A stretch of 64,000 bases of DNA from Dryocosmus kuriphilus (GCA_038277395.1 CM076191.1:27538583-27602582); one strand, 5' to 3'. Positions 22,366 through 33,145 are shown, counted from the stretch's first letter. The notes: a model not told the origin generated them from the letters alone. Made by a program: numbers and translations.

Positions 22366-22394
22366 GTGGACACGTTTCTCAAATAAACTGCATA

Positions 22395-24104
22395 TTACGC
22401 GGCTTTGAAAACTTTCTTAGACTCAAAGCATGGCATAATTTTTCTATCCAGCAGTCGTGCTTTGATGAAGCCGTCCCATGCCAACTCACCACAAATGTTA
22501 GCGGAAGCCTCCGTGACGTTTTTTATCATTCTTTCCACAGCTTGTGAGTGTGAAGGTAAGTGGTTGAACAGAAATTCCGGTTTTTCAGATCTTATGAAAC
22601 GCTTTAGTTCGTCATCAGAAAGATCCAAGGTAAGTGGTGGCACCGTAACTGTGATATTTTCCCATTCTGTCATGTTAGTGTAATCCTTTGAGTCGAAATT
22701 TACTTTTGGGATTCTAAACTGCCTAATTTTATTGTTTTTTGCAGATTGCCTTGCATCCAAAGTACGGTGTACTGTTTGCTCGCGCACCTTCTCTCTTCCA
22801 TCGCAAAGCATAGACGCTAAGATATTTTCTGTATGAGCGAATTAAGTATTATCCTGTATGATTTTGTGAACTTTTTTCTGCAGGGCATGAGGTAAGTACT
22901 TAGTCCGGGTCAGGACTTGGTGGAAATTCTTGGGGTCGCTTTTAGACGCAGGATTTGTCTTGATAATGAACCATCCTGGAGCGTAGACTTTCATTACAAA
23001 TGTTGCCAATTGCATCAGTTCTGGACTTGGATCCTTTGTGCTCACATATAAACGTAATATTCGGTTTGCACAAGTAAGCCACCTAGAATGGTTCAAATTT
23101 CCTGGATCTCTGTTTGCAAGTCCTTCAGGCCAGTTATCAGACATGACTGCGGAACATACATATATCTCTAAAATACAGCTGATCTGTGCTTAAGTCTGAG
23201 AGTGTTTCAAGTATAGGGACATATTTATCAATAGGTTCAAATTTTGTTACAGGAAGCTTCTCACATGAGAATAACATCTTCCTAATTTTTCCAGAAAAAG
23301 CTTTTTGGACCAGAGGTGCTGCTGTCAAGTGCCTGCATTACATGACGAAGGAGGAGTTTATTAAAATTCAGCTAACAAATGGTAGAGTACAAAGGTCAGT
23401 CCAACTTCTCTTCAAGTACCTTGATGACACTTCCTAAGGCTTCCGTGTTGATGTTCTCTCCATCATTTCCAATGCATCGCAGCTCTGATAGGTCATATCC
23501 TTTTTCTGTCAAGAATTCAAAAATAGCTTTACTGATGTCAACAGGCTTTTTGAAAAATTCAGTAACATGACCTAAAAAGAAGAATTAGGCTCCTCAAGCA
23601 GAGTAATATGCTCTTCATATACTGTCTTTCTGCGCATCTTACCATCTTCGGTATGGTGCAAAACCAGAGTCTCATCTCATCTACCATCAAAGTACAAAGC
23701 ATTTATCACCCGATTTTCTTCAGTACATTAAAGATCACTCCTTATATTTTCCCTCTCTCTGCGTACTTTATTCTTGTCAATAACTGGTATTTCTTCTTGT
23801 TTCAAGCCAAGATGCTTTCCGTGGTCATGGCACACAGCACTAAAATCTGCAGCCTCTCGATCGCTGAAACCCCTACGGTCACACTTCGGGGCCATTATTG
23901 GAAATTTTATCTGAATATTTCTGCATATTCTCTTTGCAGGTGGTAGAGTAAACGTGGCGTCCGAATTATAAGGATGGGATTGTGGATCTTCCTCAAGGTC
24001 CACTGGATCTTTGGATGAGTAAGGTTCAACTGAATCTGGGTAAGGCACACGTGTGTTTGCATCTGTTTCTCTTCACGACGTTGTAACTGTTCTAAACCTT
24101 CCAT
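22395..24104 (-). pseudogene. hAT-like RNase-H-fold transposase, broken
   Basis: Reading leftwards from 24104: a CDRRGFSDREAADF segment, KNKVRRERENIRSDL and then a stop; an ALYFDGR segment (likely first catalytic Asp) with a stop just after it; a frame change; GLANRDPGNLNHSRWLTCANRILRLY split over two lines of evidence (NHSRWLTCANRI, RLYVSTKDPS); APGWFIIKT; a stop at 22842-22844; then IPKVNFDSKDY, SHSQAVERMIKNVTEAS and a normal end. The RW and QAVER motifs sit where hAT transposases have their RW and ER motifs. I recognise this as a large, usually uncharacterised multicopy arthropod protein family. The 8-bp target duplication of the enclosing element agrees with hAT. It has at least two shifts and several stops, so it is inactive. 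Assignment as the transposase of this element is inference. Confidence 0.62.
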
Positions 24105-24724
24105 TGATTTCCATTCCGTACTTCTTTTTGCCGTAGCTTTCTGGTCGTGCTTAGATCAACTCCACTGATAACCATTTTTCTTTCTTCACAATGTCATATG
24201 TCAGTAATCTTGGCATGAGGTTGGTTATAACCCTTAAACTTAATTTTTAAATAGTTTCTAATAAAATGATAGTGTCTGATTACATCTTGATAGGTTGGAA
24301 GGGCTGCACCATCACGTATAACAGGATACGTAAACGCTCAATAATCTCAAACTTCTAATACAGTTACCTCAAACGATACTTCACTCCAAAGAAGACTCCT
24401 GATGAGCGAAGCTCAATGAAGATGAGTACTATAGGAACTTTCAACGCGTTTCGCACTTTCACCCGCTAGACCCACGACGTGATAACTGTTGACAGTAGCG
24501 TGTTTTGGGTTGTTCGAGTGATATTTTTTTCAATTTTTCAGTCCAACAATTCCCCACTAGAAATTGAAAACAGCATGTTTTATCTTAAAGACATCAAAAA
24601 AAGTTCTTTGTTTGCAAAACTGATGAAGAAAAACGTAAAAGGACAGAATCTTAATTTTAGAATTTTTATGTAACATCTCAAAAGTTTCAGAGAAAATATG
24701 AACCGCAGGATATTGAGCCACCAC
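24105..24724. other. interior of the hAT-like element, no gene recognised
   Basis: AT-rich sequence without a supported ORF. The last six bases, CACCAC, are the left target-site copy of the nested AG-ended element. Confidence 0.5.
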
Positions 24725-24921
24725 AGTAGTAGGGCTATGCGGGTTCTGGAGCACTTATCATCCGAGCAAGGTTCTTTTCCATGCTAAATTACCCTCGGTC
24801 GGGATATAACTCAGTCGGTAATGCAGATTCCCACCAGGGGATTACCCATATCGGTAAAGCTACATAGTTCTGGCCGCCACCATCAGATGGCGCACTTTTA
24901 CTGTTGGTAATGTAGACTCCA
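24725..24921 (+). repeat. left TIR of the 7.9-kb element
   Basis: It pairs with 32385-32604 and resembles the TIRs at 40474 and 59820. It ends abruptly at GTAGACTCC, where LINE sequence begins. The pentanucleotide array that follows the TIR in the other three ends is missing, so a deletion removed it. Confidence 0.7.
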
Positions 24922-26955
24922 AGCGTTCAGATCGCCTCCTATCAAAACCAATTCATCATTCTTTTTCGCCACCCATTTCCTAAACACTCCAACCTCCTTC
25001 TTCTCCCCATCTCCTGTAGATGCATACTATCCTCACTTTTCTTCTTCCTATCTTCACCTACCCATTCATTCCTTACTTCTGACACCATGCCCCCTTTCTT
25101 TCTTCCCTTTACCTTCTCTTTCTTTGCCTCTTGCATCTTCCATATATGTATATCTCTTGAGCAACTTCCTCTTCACCCTCCTCCAATCCTTCTCATCTAC
25201 CCAGGTTTCACTCAACATCACTACATCCCATTTCTTCACCTCTTCCCAGAATCCTTCATCTTTATTCATTAGCCCTGATACATTCCAAAATGCTACTCTC
25301 ATTTCCTTTTTCCTTCCTTTCTCCCTTCTTTCTTTTTTACGCCCAGTCCCTATTTTTGTGGAAACCCCGTCACTCAGCCTTCTCCTCCTTCTTTCCTTTC
25401 ACCCTCTACTGTTTCCATTATCTCCTCCCTTCTACCACTAGCCTTTGTTTCTTCCCGTCGTCGCCATGTACCCTCCTTATGCATTTCACACAATTTTTTT
25501 TTCTCTATATCCCATATCCACACATTACCGTTTACCCACATCCTGTCTTTCCCTATCCATACCTTGTTCCCTTTCATTCTTTCACTCCATGCTCTCTGTT
25601 TCATTATTCCACTTTCTTCTTCTTTCATTTCACGTCATATCCTTCTCTATGCTTTTTTCCCTCCCCTTTAAAGCTTTCTTTTTTCTCATAATATTATCTT
25701 TTTCTTCCTCACTTCTCACTTTCACTATATATACCCTCGATTTACCTTTATTCTTCCTTCCCACTCCATTTACCTCTTCCACATGCACTTTTGTTCCAAT
25801 TTCCCCCTAACAACCTTTCCACTTCTTCTCTTCCTGATTCACTATCCACTTTCATTCCTCTAATCACTATATTTCTACTACGTTTCGTCTTCTCTTCTTT
25901 TTCCATTTTCCTTTCTAATTCTCTCAATCTTGATTTCATTCTCACATTTTCTAGGATGACATTCTCATTCAATGCTTTTATTTTCTCTTCTTCTCTTACC
26001 CCTTCATCCACTCTCTTCGTATCCTCAAACTTACATTCTAGATTTCTCACTCTTTCTTCCAACTTTTCCATACCAAGTTTCCTCTCTTTCTCACTCATTC
26101 TTTGCTTTTTTCCGATATCCTCCACTTGTTTCCAAACCTTACCTTTTTTTGCCGCCACACCAGATCCCATTCTTCCCATTTTTCTCTAACTTTCCTCATT
26201 TCCTCCCAGACCTCATCCCCTCTCTTTTGCATGGCATTCCGATTGCGGTTCGTTTTCTCTCTAAATCCTTTAATGAGATTTTCCAGATTCTCTAGATCGA
26301 CTTTCCCTTTTGCCTTATTCCTCTCCGGTGGAGACTTTTTCTCAAGCTTTTACCACAATTTCTCTTCTCCCTATTCATTCCCCTCTTCTTCCCTTGATCT
26401 TTTACTATCATCCGTCTTGCCCCCCTCATCGCTTTTATCCGTTTAACCTCCCCTCTGTCTCCACTTGATAAAAAGTTGTCTCGATCCTAAACTGCTAGAT
26501 CTCGTTCTACTAAGCAGTTCCCGATTTGACGGTCTACCTCGAGCTCTTCTGTCGACTAGTCCCTCTTCTTTCTCACCCCTCACGAAGTTTCCCGGCGTAG
26601 TAAACTACCTCTCTCTATCATCAGTATTATCCCCGGCATCACCCTTACCCCTTCCTGTTTCGCCGGTCACAGTAGGCTCACCAGCGCCGAGGTTATCTAC
26701 CTGCTGCTGCCCTCTACTGGCCCCCGTTGGGCTCCTCAGTATAAACATGCTGGTCTAACTTACCGGTCTGCTGTCCCTTATCTTCCTTATCACTTTTTCG
26801 ACCTCTCGTCAACTAACCTCTAAACTCTCACCTTCGACTTTCGTTTCAACCCTTTCAACTATACAAAACAACTCCCCCACACTACCACACAACCCTTTCA
26901 CTACACTCACCTCCCTTATCGCCTTTCACCTCAATCCCGTAAGGGAGAGTAATAA
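24922..26955 (-). pseudogene. purine-rich LINE, 5' half, minus-strand copy
   Basis: Reading leftwards from 26955, this is the reverse complement of 27170-29195 at roughly 90 percent identity by eye. It covers the 5' UTR, ORF1 (RSSSLGSRQLFIK; coiled-coil KLEERVRNLECKF; NIVIRGMKVDSESG, an RRM-like segment) and the start of ORF2 with the AP-endonuclease N terminus (MRVAFWNVSGLMNK, LSETWVDEKDW). It has many stops and shifts. It stops inside the endonuclease at the equivalent of 29195, where the TIR begins. Non-LTR copies normally lose 5' sequence, so loss of the 3' half points to a later deletion. Confidence 0.8.
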
Positions 26956-26959
26956 ACGA

Positions 26960-27150
26960 ATCACATATTACTTTTCTTTCATTGTGTTTTATTTTATTTC
27001 ATTCTGTTTTATTTTACTTTCTTTTATTTTATTTCATTTTGTTTCATTTTGTTCCATTTTGTTTTATTATTTTTTTATTTTACTTTATACCGTTTTGATA
27101 ATTTTATTTCACTTTGTTTTATTTTACCTATTTTGTTTATTGGCTTCCGT
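26960..27150 (+). repeat. T-rich (TTTTATTTCATT)n array between the LINE copies
   Basis: TTTTATTTCATTTTG-type units separate the 5' ends of the two LINE copies. The same array follows LINE sequence at 31710-31985, so this may be the remnant tail of a third copy into which the plus-strand copy inserted. Confidence 0.75.
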
Positions 27151-27315
27151 TTCCGGTGAAAGGGTTGTGTGGCAGTTTGGGGGAGTTGTTTTGTAAAATT
27201 AAAAGGGCTGAAACGAAAGTCGAAAGTGAGAGTTTAGAGGGTAGTTGACGGGGTCGGAAAAGTGAGAGGGAAGATAGGGGACAGCAGATTGGTAAGTTAG
27301 ACCAACATATATACA

Positions 27316-28340
27316 ATGAGGAGCCCAACGGGATCCAGTAGATGGCAGCAGCAGGTAGATAACCTCTGTGCTGATGAGCTCACTGTGGCCGTTGAAACAG
27401 GAAGGGGTAATGGTGATCCCGGGGATAGTACTGATGATAGGGAGATGCAGTTTATTACGCCGGGAAACTTTGAGAGAGGTGACAAGGAAGGGGGAATAGC
27501 CGACAGAAGAACTCGAGGTAGACCACGGAATCGGGAACTGCTTCGTAGATCAAGATCTAGCAGTTTAGGATCGAGACAACTTTTTATCAAGTGAGGACAG
27601 GGGAGAGAGCTAACGGATAACAGAGATGAGGGGGACAAGACGGAAGATAGTAAAATATCAAGGGAAGAAGAGGGAAATGAACAGTGAGAAGGGAAATTGC
27701 GGAAAAAGCTTAAGAAAAAGTCTCCACCGGAGAGGAATAAGGCAAAAGGGAAAGTCGATTTAGAGAATCTGGAAAGTCTCATTAAAGGGTTTAGAGAGAA
27801 AATGAACACAGCAGTCTGCATGCCATGCAAAAGAGAGGGGATGAGGTCTGGGAGGAAATGAGGAAAGTTAGAGAAAAGTGGGAAGAATGGGATCTGGTGT
27901 TACGGCAAGAAAAAGATAAGGTTTGGAAACAGTTTGAGGATATCGGGAAAAAGCAAAGAATGAGTGAGGAAGAGAGAAAACTTGATATGGAAAAGTTGGA
28001 AGAAAGAGTGAGAAATCTAAAATGTAAGTCTGAGAACAGAAAGAGAGTGAATGAAAGGGTAAGAGAAGAAGAGAAAATAAAAGCATTGAATGAGAATTTT
28101 ATCCTAGAAAATGTGAGAATGAAATCAAGATTGAGAGAATTAGAAAGGAAAATGGAAAAAGAAGAGAAGACGAAACGTAGTAGAAATACAGTGATTAGAC
28201 GAATGAAAGTGGATAGTGAATCAGGAAGAGAAGAAGTGGAAAGGTTGTTAGGGGAAATTGGGACAAAAGTGCATGTGGAAGAGGTAAGTGGAGTGGGAAG
28301 GAAGAATAAAGGTAAATCGGGGGTATATGTAGTGAAGTGA
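27316..28340 (+). pseudogene. LINE ORF1 (coiled coil plus RRM-like), broken
   Basis: It starts MRSPTGSSRWQQQVDN. A TGA at 27592-27594 follows RQLFIK, where the minus-strand copy has Trp. A frame change precedes the segment at 27825, which begins MQKRGDEVWEEMRKV and continues with a long charged heptad-rich coiled coil (KLEERVRNL, KSRLRELERKM) and an RRM-like NTVIRRMKVDSESG. ORF1 proteins of this type bind LINE RNA in the ribonucleoprotein particle. It is inactive because of the stop and shift. Confidence 0.75.
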
Positions 28341-28739
28341 GAAGGGAGGAAGAAGAAGATGATATTATGAGAAAAAAGAAAGCTTTAAAGCACAGGGAAG
28401 AAAAGATAGAAGGGGATACGACGTGGAATCAAAGAAGAAGAAAGTGGATGATGAAACAGAGAGCATGGAGTGAAAGAATGAAAGGGAACACGGTATGGAT
28501 ACGGAAAGACAGAATGTGGATAAACGGTAATGTGTGTATATGGGATGAAGAGAAAGAAAAATTGTGTGAAGTGTATAGGGAGGGTACATGGCAACGAGGG
28601 GAAGAAACAAAGGCTAGTGGTAGAAGGGAGGAGATAATGGAAACAGTAGAGGGTGAAAGGAAAGAGGGAGGAGAAGGCGGAGTGACGGGGTTTCCACAAA
28701 AATAGGGAGGGGGCGTAAAAGAGAAAGAAGGGAGAAAGG

Positions 28740-31515
28740 CAGGAAGAAAGAAATGAGAGTAGCGTTTTGGAATGTATCAGGGCTAATGAATAAAGATGAA
28801 GGATTCTGGGAAGAGGTGAAGATGAAATGGGATGTAGTGATGTTGAGTGAAACCTGGGTAGATAGGAATGATTGGAGGAGGGTGAAGAGGAAGTTGCCCA
28901 AGAGATATACATATATGGAAGATGCAAGAGGCAAAGAAAGAGAAGGTAAAGGGAAGAAAGAAAGGGGGCATGGTGTCAGAAGTAAGGAATGAATGGGTAG
29001 GTGAAGAGAGAATAGAAATGGGACTCGAGGAAACAGATGGAGTAATGACGAGAATGGTGAAGATAGGAAGAAGAAAGGTGAGGATAGTTTGCATCTACCG
29101 TAGAAGGGGAGAAGAAGAAGGTTGGAGTGTGATTAGGAAATGGGTGGCGAAAAGGGATGATGAATTGGTTTTGATAGGAGGCGATCTGAATGCTTGTACA
29201 GGGGAACAGGGAGGGGAAATGTGGGATGAAGGGAGTGAGACTTTCAGGAGAAAATCGAAACATAAACAGGTGGAACAGGAGGTTAGGACTCTGCTGGAAA
29301 TTCTGGGAGAAACAGAGTGGTTCATTTGTAATGAGAACTCGGAGATGAATGAGGAAGGAGAGGTTAAATTTGCAGGAAAATGGGAAACAGTAATAGACTA
29401 CATTCTGCCAGAGGAAAGGATAAGGAGGCTGTTGGAAAGAATGGCAGGAGGAAACGAAATAAGGTCAGAACACTTCCCGGTAATTGCAACGTTGAAATGT
29501 GTGAATGGGAGAAGAGAGTACTATGTTTGAAGAGCGGCAAGGCGAGGATGCAATGTTGTGTAAGATAAAGGAAAGGGTGAAGAAGACAATGGAAGAAATT
29601 AGGCTAAGTGAGGAGGAAAGAAGCGAATAAAGAGGATGGCAGGACGTGGAATGTTTAGAGTGTAAAGAACGTATGAAGTTATCGTTAAATAATTGAAGAA
29701 GAGGAGAGATAGACAGAGAAGAATATAATAAAAGAAAAAGGGAACATGAGAAATTACTAGATGTGAAATGACAGGAGGAGAAGGTGAAGTACATGGAGGA
29801 GGTAGAGAAAGCAATAAAAGAAGGAAGAGAATCGGAGGTGATCAATAGAGAGAGGCGTGGATGGAAAGGCATCAATGAAGAGATAAATATGGAGCAATGG
29901 ACGGTATACTTCAAGAAATGGCTAGGTGGCGTGGATAGAAAAGTGAAGGGGGAAGGCAGAAAGAGAAAGGAGGGAGGAAGGGAAGGGGGAGAATGAGGTG
30001 ACCAGAGATGAGGTGAATCAAGCAATTAAGAACTTAAAAATAAACAAGGCGACAGGAGAGTTTGGGATGGAGCGTGAAGCGTTGAAGTTTTGAGGAAGAA
30101 GGATTAGAGAGAAGATCTGGGAATTATGTAGTAGGGTATGGAGAGGGGAAGGTTGGCCCAAGGAGCGGAGAACAGGTTTGGTAGTTCCGTTATTAAAGAA
30201 AGATAGGGGTAGAAAGGTGGAACATTATAGAGGAATCACTCTCATGCCAGTAACGTATAAAATTTAGGCGGAGGTGCTTAGGAAGAGATTAGAAGAACAG
30301 GTAGAAGAGAAAAGAAGTATTCCACACAATAAAACAGGATTCAGGAAGGGGATGGGAACAGTGGATAACATTTTCTTTCTGAATTATCTAGTCAACAAGA
30401 TCCTGGGACAGAAAAAAGGAAAGCTAGTTGCACTCTTCGTAGATTTTAAGGCAGCTTTCGACTCGGTGAATAGGAAAGTTTTGTGGAAGGCAATGAAAGA
30501 AAGGGGGGGTCGACGAAGAGTTGATTGAGAGGATAAAAGAGATCTTTACGGAGACTAAGACAAGGGTGAGCGTCGGGGAACAGAAAGGGGAGGAGTTTTG
30601 GACAGGGAGGGGTCTCAGGCAAGGGTGCCCGCAAAGTTCATTGTTATTTAGCATAATGTTAGCAGACCTAGAAGAGAAAATGGAAAAGAATGGTAAAGGA
30701 GGTACAGTTCTAGGAAATAAAAGAATATACTCACTAGCGTACGCGGACGATGTGGTGCTTCTAGCAGAGAACGAAATGGAATGAGCTTGCTTATGAAAGG
30801 ATTCGAAGAATACGGGAGAGAGAAAGACTTGAAAACTAATGTGACGAAGACAAAAATAGTATGTTTCAGAGAGAGAAAGAATGAAGTAAAGTATGGATGG
30901 AAGATAAATGGAGAAATGGTGGAAATGGTAAAGGCATTTTGTTATTTAGGATTTTTGTTCGAAGCGGGAGGTGGAAATGATCTTCAGGTGAAAAAAAGGA
31001 TGGAAAGTTCGAGTAAGGTGATGGGTCAAGTGTGGGGGATTGGAAAAAGAAGATTCAAAGAGTACTGGAAGATGAGATTATGGCTGTTTGACTCAATGGT
31101 ATGGTCAGTGATGTGTTATGAAGTAGAAATATGGGGTTGGAAGGAGTACAGGAAGGTAGAAAACATGCAAGAAAGATTTCTGAGATGGGTTATGGGAGTA
31201 AGCTGGAACTGCCCAGGTTATATATTGGGAGAAGGAACAGGGAGAGAGAAATTGGTGATAAGGTAGAGAAAAAGGGTCTGGAATTTCGAAGAGAAACTTA
31301 ACAGTGGTAGGGGTAGCAAAATAGCACAAGTGTGCCGACAGGAATTAATAAATAGAGAGAGGAGAGGTAATACGGAACATTCAAAATGGGAGGAAGAGAG
31401 ATGGCAAGTTAGAAGGGAATGGAGGATATGTGACGAGGGATGGGAGTGGCAGGAAATTGAAGAGAAAATGAGTAAGAAGCAGGAAGAGCAGAAGTGGGAA
31501 AAGATTATAGGGTGA
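28740..31515 (+). pseudogene. LINE ORF2 (AP endonuclease plus reverse transcriptase), broken
   Basis: The endonuclease shows MRVAFWNVSGLMNK, LSETWVDRNDW, LIGGDLNACTG, VIDYILPEE and RSEHFPVIA in order, over 28753-29530. The RT follows from about 30000 with GITLMPVTYKI, NKTGFRKGMGTVDN, ALFVDFKAAFDSVN, GLRQGCPQSSLLF and the catalytic YADDVVLL, then TKTKIVCFR, VWGIGKRRF and WGWKEYRKVENMQERF. The segments lie in at least four frame blocks and there are internal stops, including one after TYKI and one just after the YADD box. Catalytic residues themselves are preserved. It would have copied LINE RNA at nicked DNA by target-primed reverse transcription. Confidence 0.8.
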
Positions 31516-31709
31516 AAATATAATAAATGGTATAAATTCGTCAAGATGGAAGGGGTTCCAGAATATTTAGGGAAATTGAAAAAGGAGTGCAGGTGGGCCA
31601 GATGATACGTTTCAGAATGAGTGAAGGTATGAATGAATGTAAATATTGGATGAGTAAAGAAATGAAAATGTGCAGGGTATGTAGGTATGAAAGGGGATCA
31701 TGGGAATAA

Positions 31710-31985
31710 TTTTTTATTTCGTTTTTTTCTGTTTTTTATTTTATTTTGTTCTACTCTATAATATATTATTTTGTTTCATTATGTTTTATTTTATTTCATT
31801 TTATTTTATTTTTACTTTATTTTATTTTATTTCATTTTGTTTTATTTTACTTTATTTTATTTTATTTCATTTTTTTAAATTTTATTTCATTTTGTTTTAT
31901 TATCTTTTTATTTTACTTTATATCGTTTTATTTATTTTATTTCATTTTATTTTATTTTATCTATTTTGTTTATTTTATTTAGAAG
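31710..31985 (+). repeat. T-rich (TTTTATTTCATT)n array after the LINE
   Basis: A dense series of TTTTATTTCATTTTATTTTA-type units starts exactly where the LINE coding sequence stops. The apparent ORFs here encode only Phe, Ile, Leu and Tyr and are artefacts. Confidence 0.85.
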
Positions 31986-32044
31986 ACTGACTTGAGTGGT
32001 AGCGGTGAGGTAGTAAGGTCGTGAGTTGACTATACCTAACATAT

Positions 32045-32142
32045 CACTGACTCCGTGGTTGGCATAGTGGTTGGCGTAGTGGTTAGCGCATCGGGCTTTC
32101 GATTCAGTGGCCAAGGGTTCAATTCCCAAGGCCGGAGTCAAT
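32045..32142 (+). repeat. tRNA-derived SINE-like unit
   Basis: GACTCCG at the left and CGGAGTC at the right form a perfect 7-bp acceptor-like stem. Between them lie an A-box-like TGGCGTAGTGGTTAGCGC, preceded by a duplicated TTGGCATAGTGG, and a B-box-like GGGTTCAATTCCC. The T arm is out of register and the D region is duplicated, so it is not a working tRNA. A (TTTTATTTA)n array follows directly, as a SINE tail would. Confidence 0.65.
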
Positions 32143-32144
32143 TT

Positions 32145-32372
32145 TTATTTATTTTATTTATCTTTATTTTATTTATCTTATTTTTTTATTTATTTTATTT
32201 ATTTTATTTATTTTGTTTATTTTATTTATTTTATTTATTTTATTTATTTTATTTATTTTATTTATTTTATTTATTTTATTTATTTTATTTATTTTATTTA
32301 TTTTATTTATTTTATTTATTTTAATTGATTTATTTTATTTATTTCATTTATTTTATTTTTTTATTTATTTCT
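32145..32372 (+). repeat. (TTTTATTTA)n array
   Basis: Nearly pure TTTTATTTAT repeats of about 230 bp between the SINE-like unit and the right TIR. Open frames across it are compositional artefacts. Confidence 0.92.
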
Positions 32373-32384
32373 AAAATTCTAAAT

Positions 32385-32604
32385 TTGGCGCCATATGTTG
32401 ACCATTAGGAATCTGGATTACCAACAGTAACAGTGCGCCGTCTAGCGGTGGCGGCTAGAACTATGTAGCGTTACCGAATAAGGGTAATCGCCTGGTGGAA
32501 ATCTGCTTTACCGACTGAGGATTATACCGAACGAGGGTAATTTAGCATGGAAAAGAACCTTGCTCGGATGGTTAGTTTTCCAGAACCCGCATAGCCCTAC
32601 TACT
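32385..32604 (-). repeat. right TIR of the 7.9-kb element
   Basis: Inverted partner of 24725-24921. It includes GGCGCCATATG, TTACCAACAGTAAC.GTGCG, TAATTTAGCATGGAA and the terminal GCCCTACTACT. Confidence 0.7.
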
Positions 32605-32654
32605 CACCGCAAGCTGCTTTTAGGGTTTGGTATTGCTACTGGTATAACAACTTT

Positions 32655-33145
32655 TGGGAGGAGTGGCATGCTGAATTTCGAAAAAAGGAGAATTTCGGCC
32701 CACCTTGGTGTGGGGTGTAACTTAAGGTATTTCTGTCACCAGTTACAGGAGTGTAGCTGAAAGTATTTCTGTGACTGTCCACAGATGTGCCATCTCGCCC
32801 CTCCACAAAAAATGGAAAGTGGTAGGAGTGTGGCTTCAAGTAATTCTTTATACTTTCATTTAGACCCCTCACCCTTTCCAGTGACGGTAAAAAAATTTTT
32901 TTTACCAGTACCAGTAGTGTATACACAACCATTTACGAAGTGTAATGCCACACTGTGATTAGTCTTACTATTCGTGCTAAATTTCAAATAAAAAAGGCAA
33001 TGCGACAGTTCTCTGTTATGTACGTACAATTATTACATGAACCCTTTATTATGCTTAACGTACGCTTTCGAAAAAACCGGTAAAAAAATATTTACCGGTA
33101 CCGACAAAAAACTTTTTACCGGTACCGACAGTGTATAGACTTCGT
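32655..33145 (-). repeat. right terminal inverted repeat of the hAT-like element
   Basis: It contains two nested end-like segments. One has ACCAGTAGTGTATACACAACC at about 32904-32924; the true terminus has ACCGGTACCGACAGTGTATA ending near 33137. Between them lie TTTTTACCGGTACCGAC blocks matching those in the left repeat. Confidence 0.6.

Larger units (their letters stand above)
27170..31709 (+). mobile_element. purine-rich LINE, plus-strand copy
   Basis: This is a non-LTR retrotransposon with ORF1 and an AP-endonuclease/RT ORF2. I know very similar proteins (for example AYADDVVLLAENEME and VWGIGKRRF) from ant genomes. The plus strand is strikingly rich in A and G over more than 4 kb. The 3' end stops within the C-terminal Cys-rich motif (RYERGSWE, where the family continues with His) and passes directly into a T-rich array, so the true 3' UTR is missing. 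Confidence 0.82.
24725..32604. mobile_element. 7.9-kb AG...CT-ended (Polinton-like) foldback element
   Basis: The left end AGTAGTAGGGCTATGCGGG and right end CCCGCATAGCCCTACTACT are exact inverse copies. Flanks are CACCAC (24719-24724) and CACCGC (32605-32610), a 6-bp duplication with one mismatch. An AG start and 6-bp target duplication are the pattern of Polinton/Maverick integration. The ends are homologous to those of the 19.6-kb element (shared CATCCGAG.AAGGTTCT and CCATGCTAAATTA). Inside are two head-to-head LINE copies, T-rich arrays and a SINE-like unit. None of the hallmark Polinton genes is visible. Confidence 0.65.
21959..33145 (-). mobile_element. hAT-like DNA transposon (about 3.3 kb without nested insertion)
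   Basis: Inverted ends share TATACACTGTC followed by a GTAC-type segment, and the element is flanked by ATAATATA on both sides (21951-21958 and 33146-33153). The paralogous block B has a single ATAATATA at 60532-60539 and no element, giving a natural empty site. Its only gene-like content is a broken protein with hAT-style motifs. The element was later split by the insertion at 24725-32604. The last six or seven bases at each end do not pair, so the exact termini carry some uncertainty. Confidence 0.68.

Noticed and set aside
24942..26446. Plus-strand ORFs rich in Ser, Phe and Pro
   Set aside because: They are antisense shadows of the purine-rich LINE on the minus strand.
28365..31544. Minus-strand ORFs of 70-186 codons
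   Set aside because: They are antisense shadows of the plus-strand LINE, whose purine-rich strand leaves few stops on the opposite strand.
32045..32142. A functional tRNA gene
   Set aside because: The acceptor stem is perfect, but the D region is duplicated and the T arm cannot form in register, so a tRNA-derived SINE is more likely.
31700..32328. Long Phe/Tyr/Leu/Ile-only open frames
   Set aside because: They are translations of TTTTATTTA-type microsatellites and carry no protein signal.
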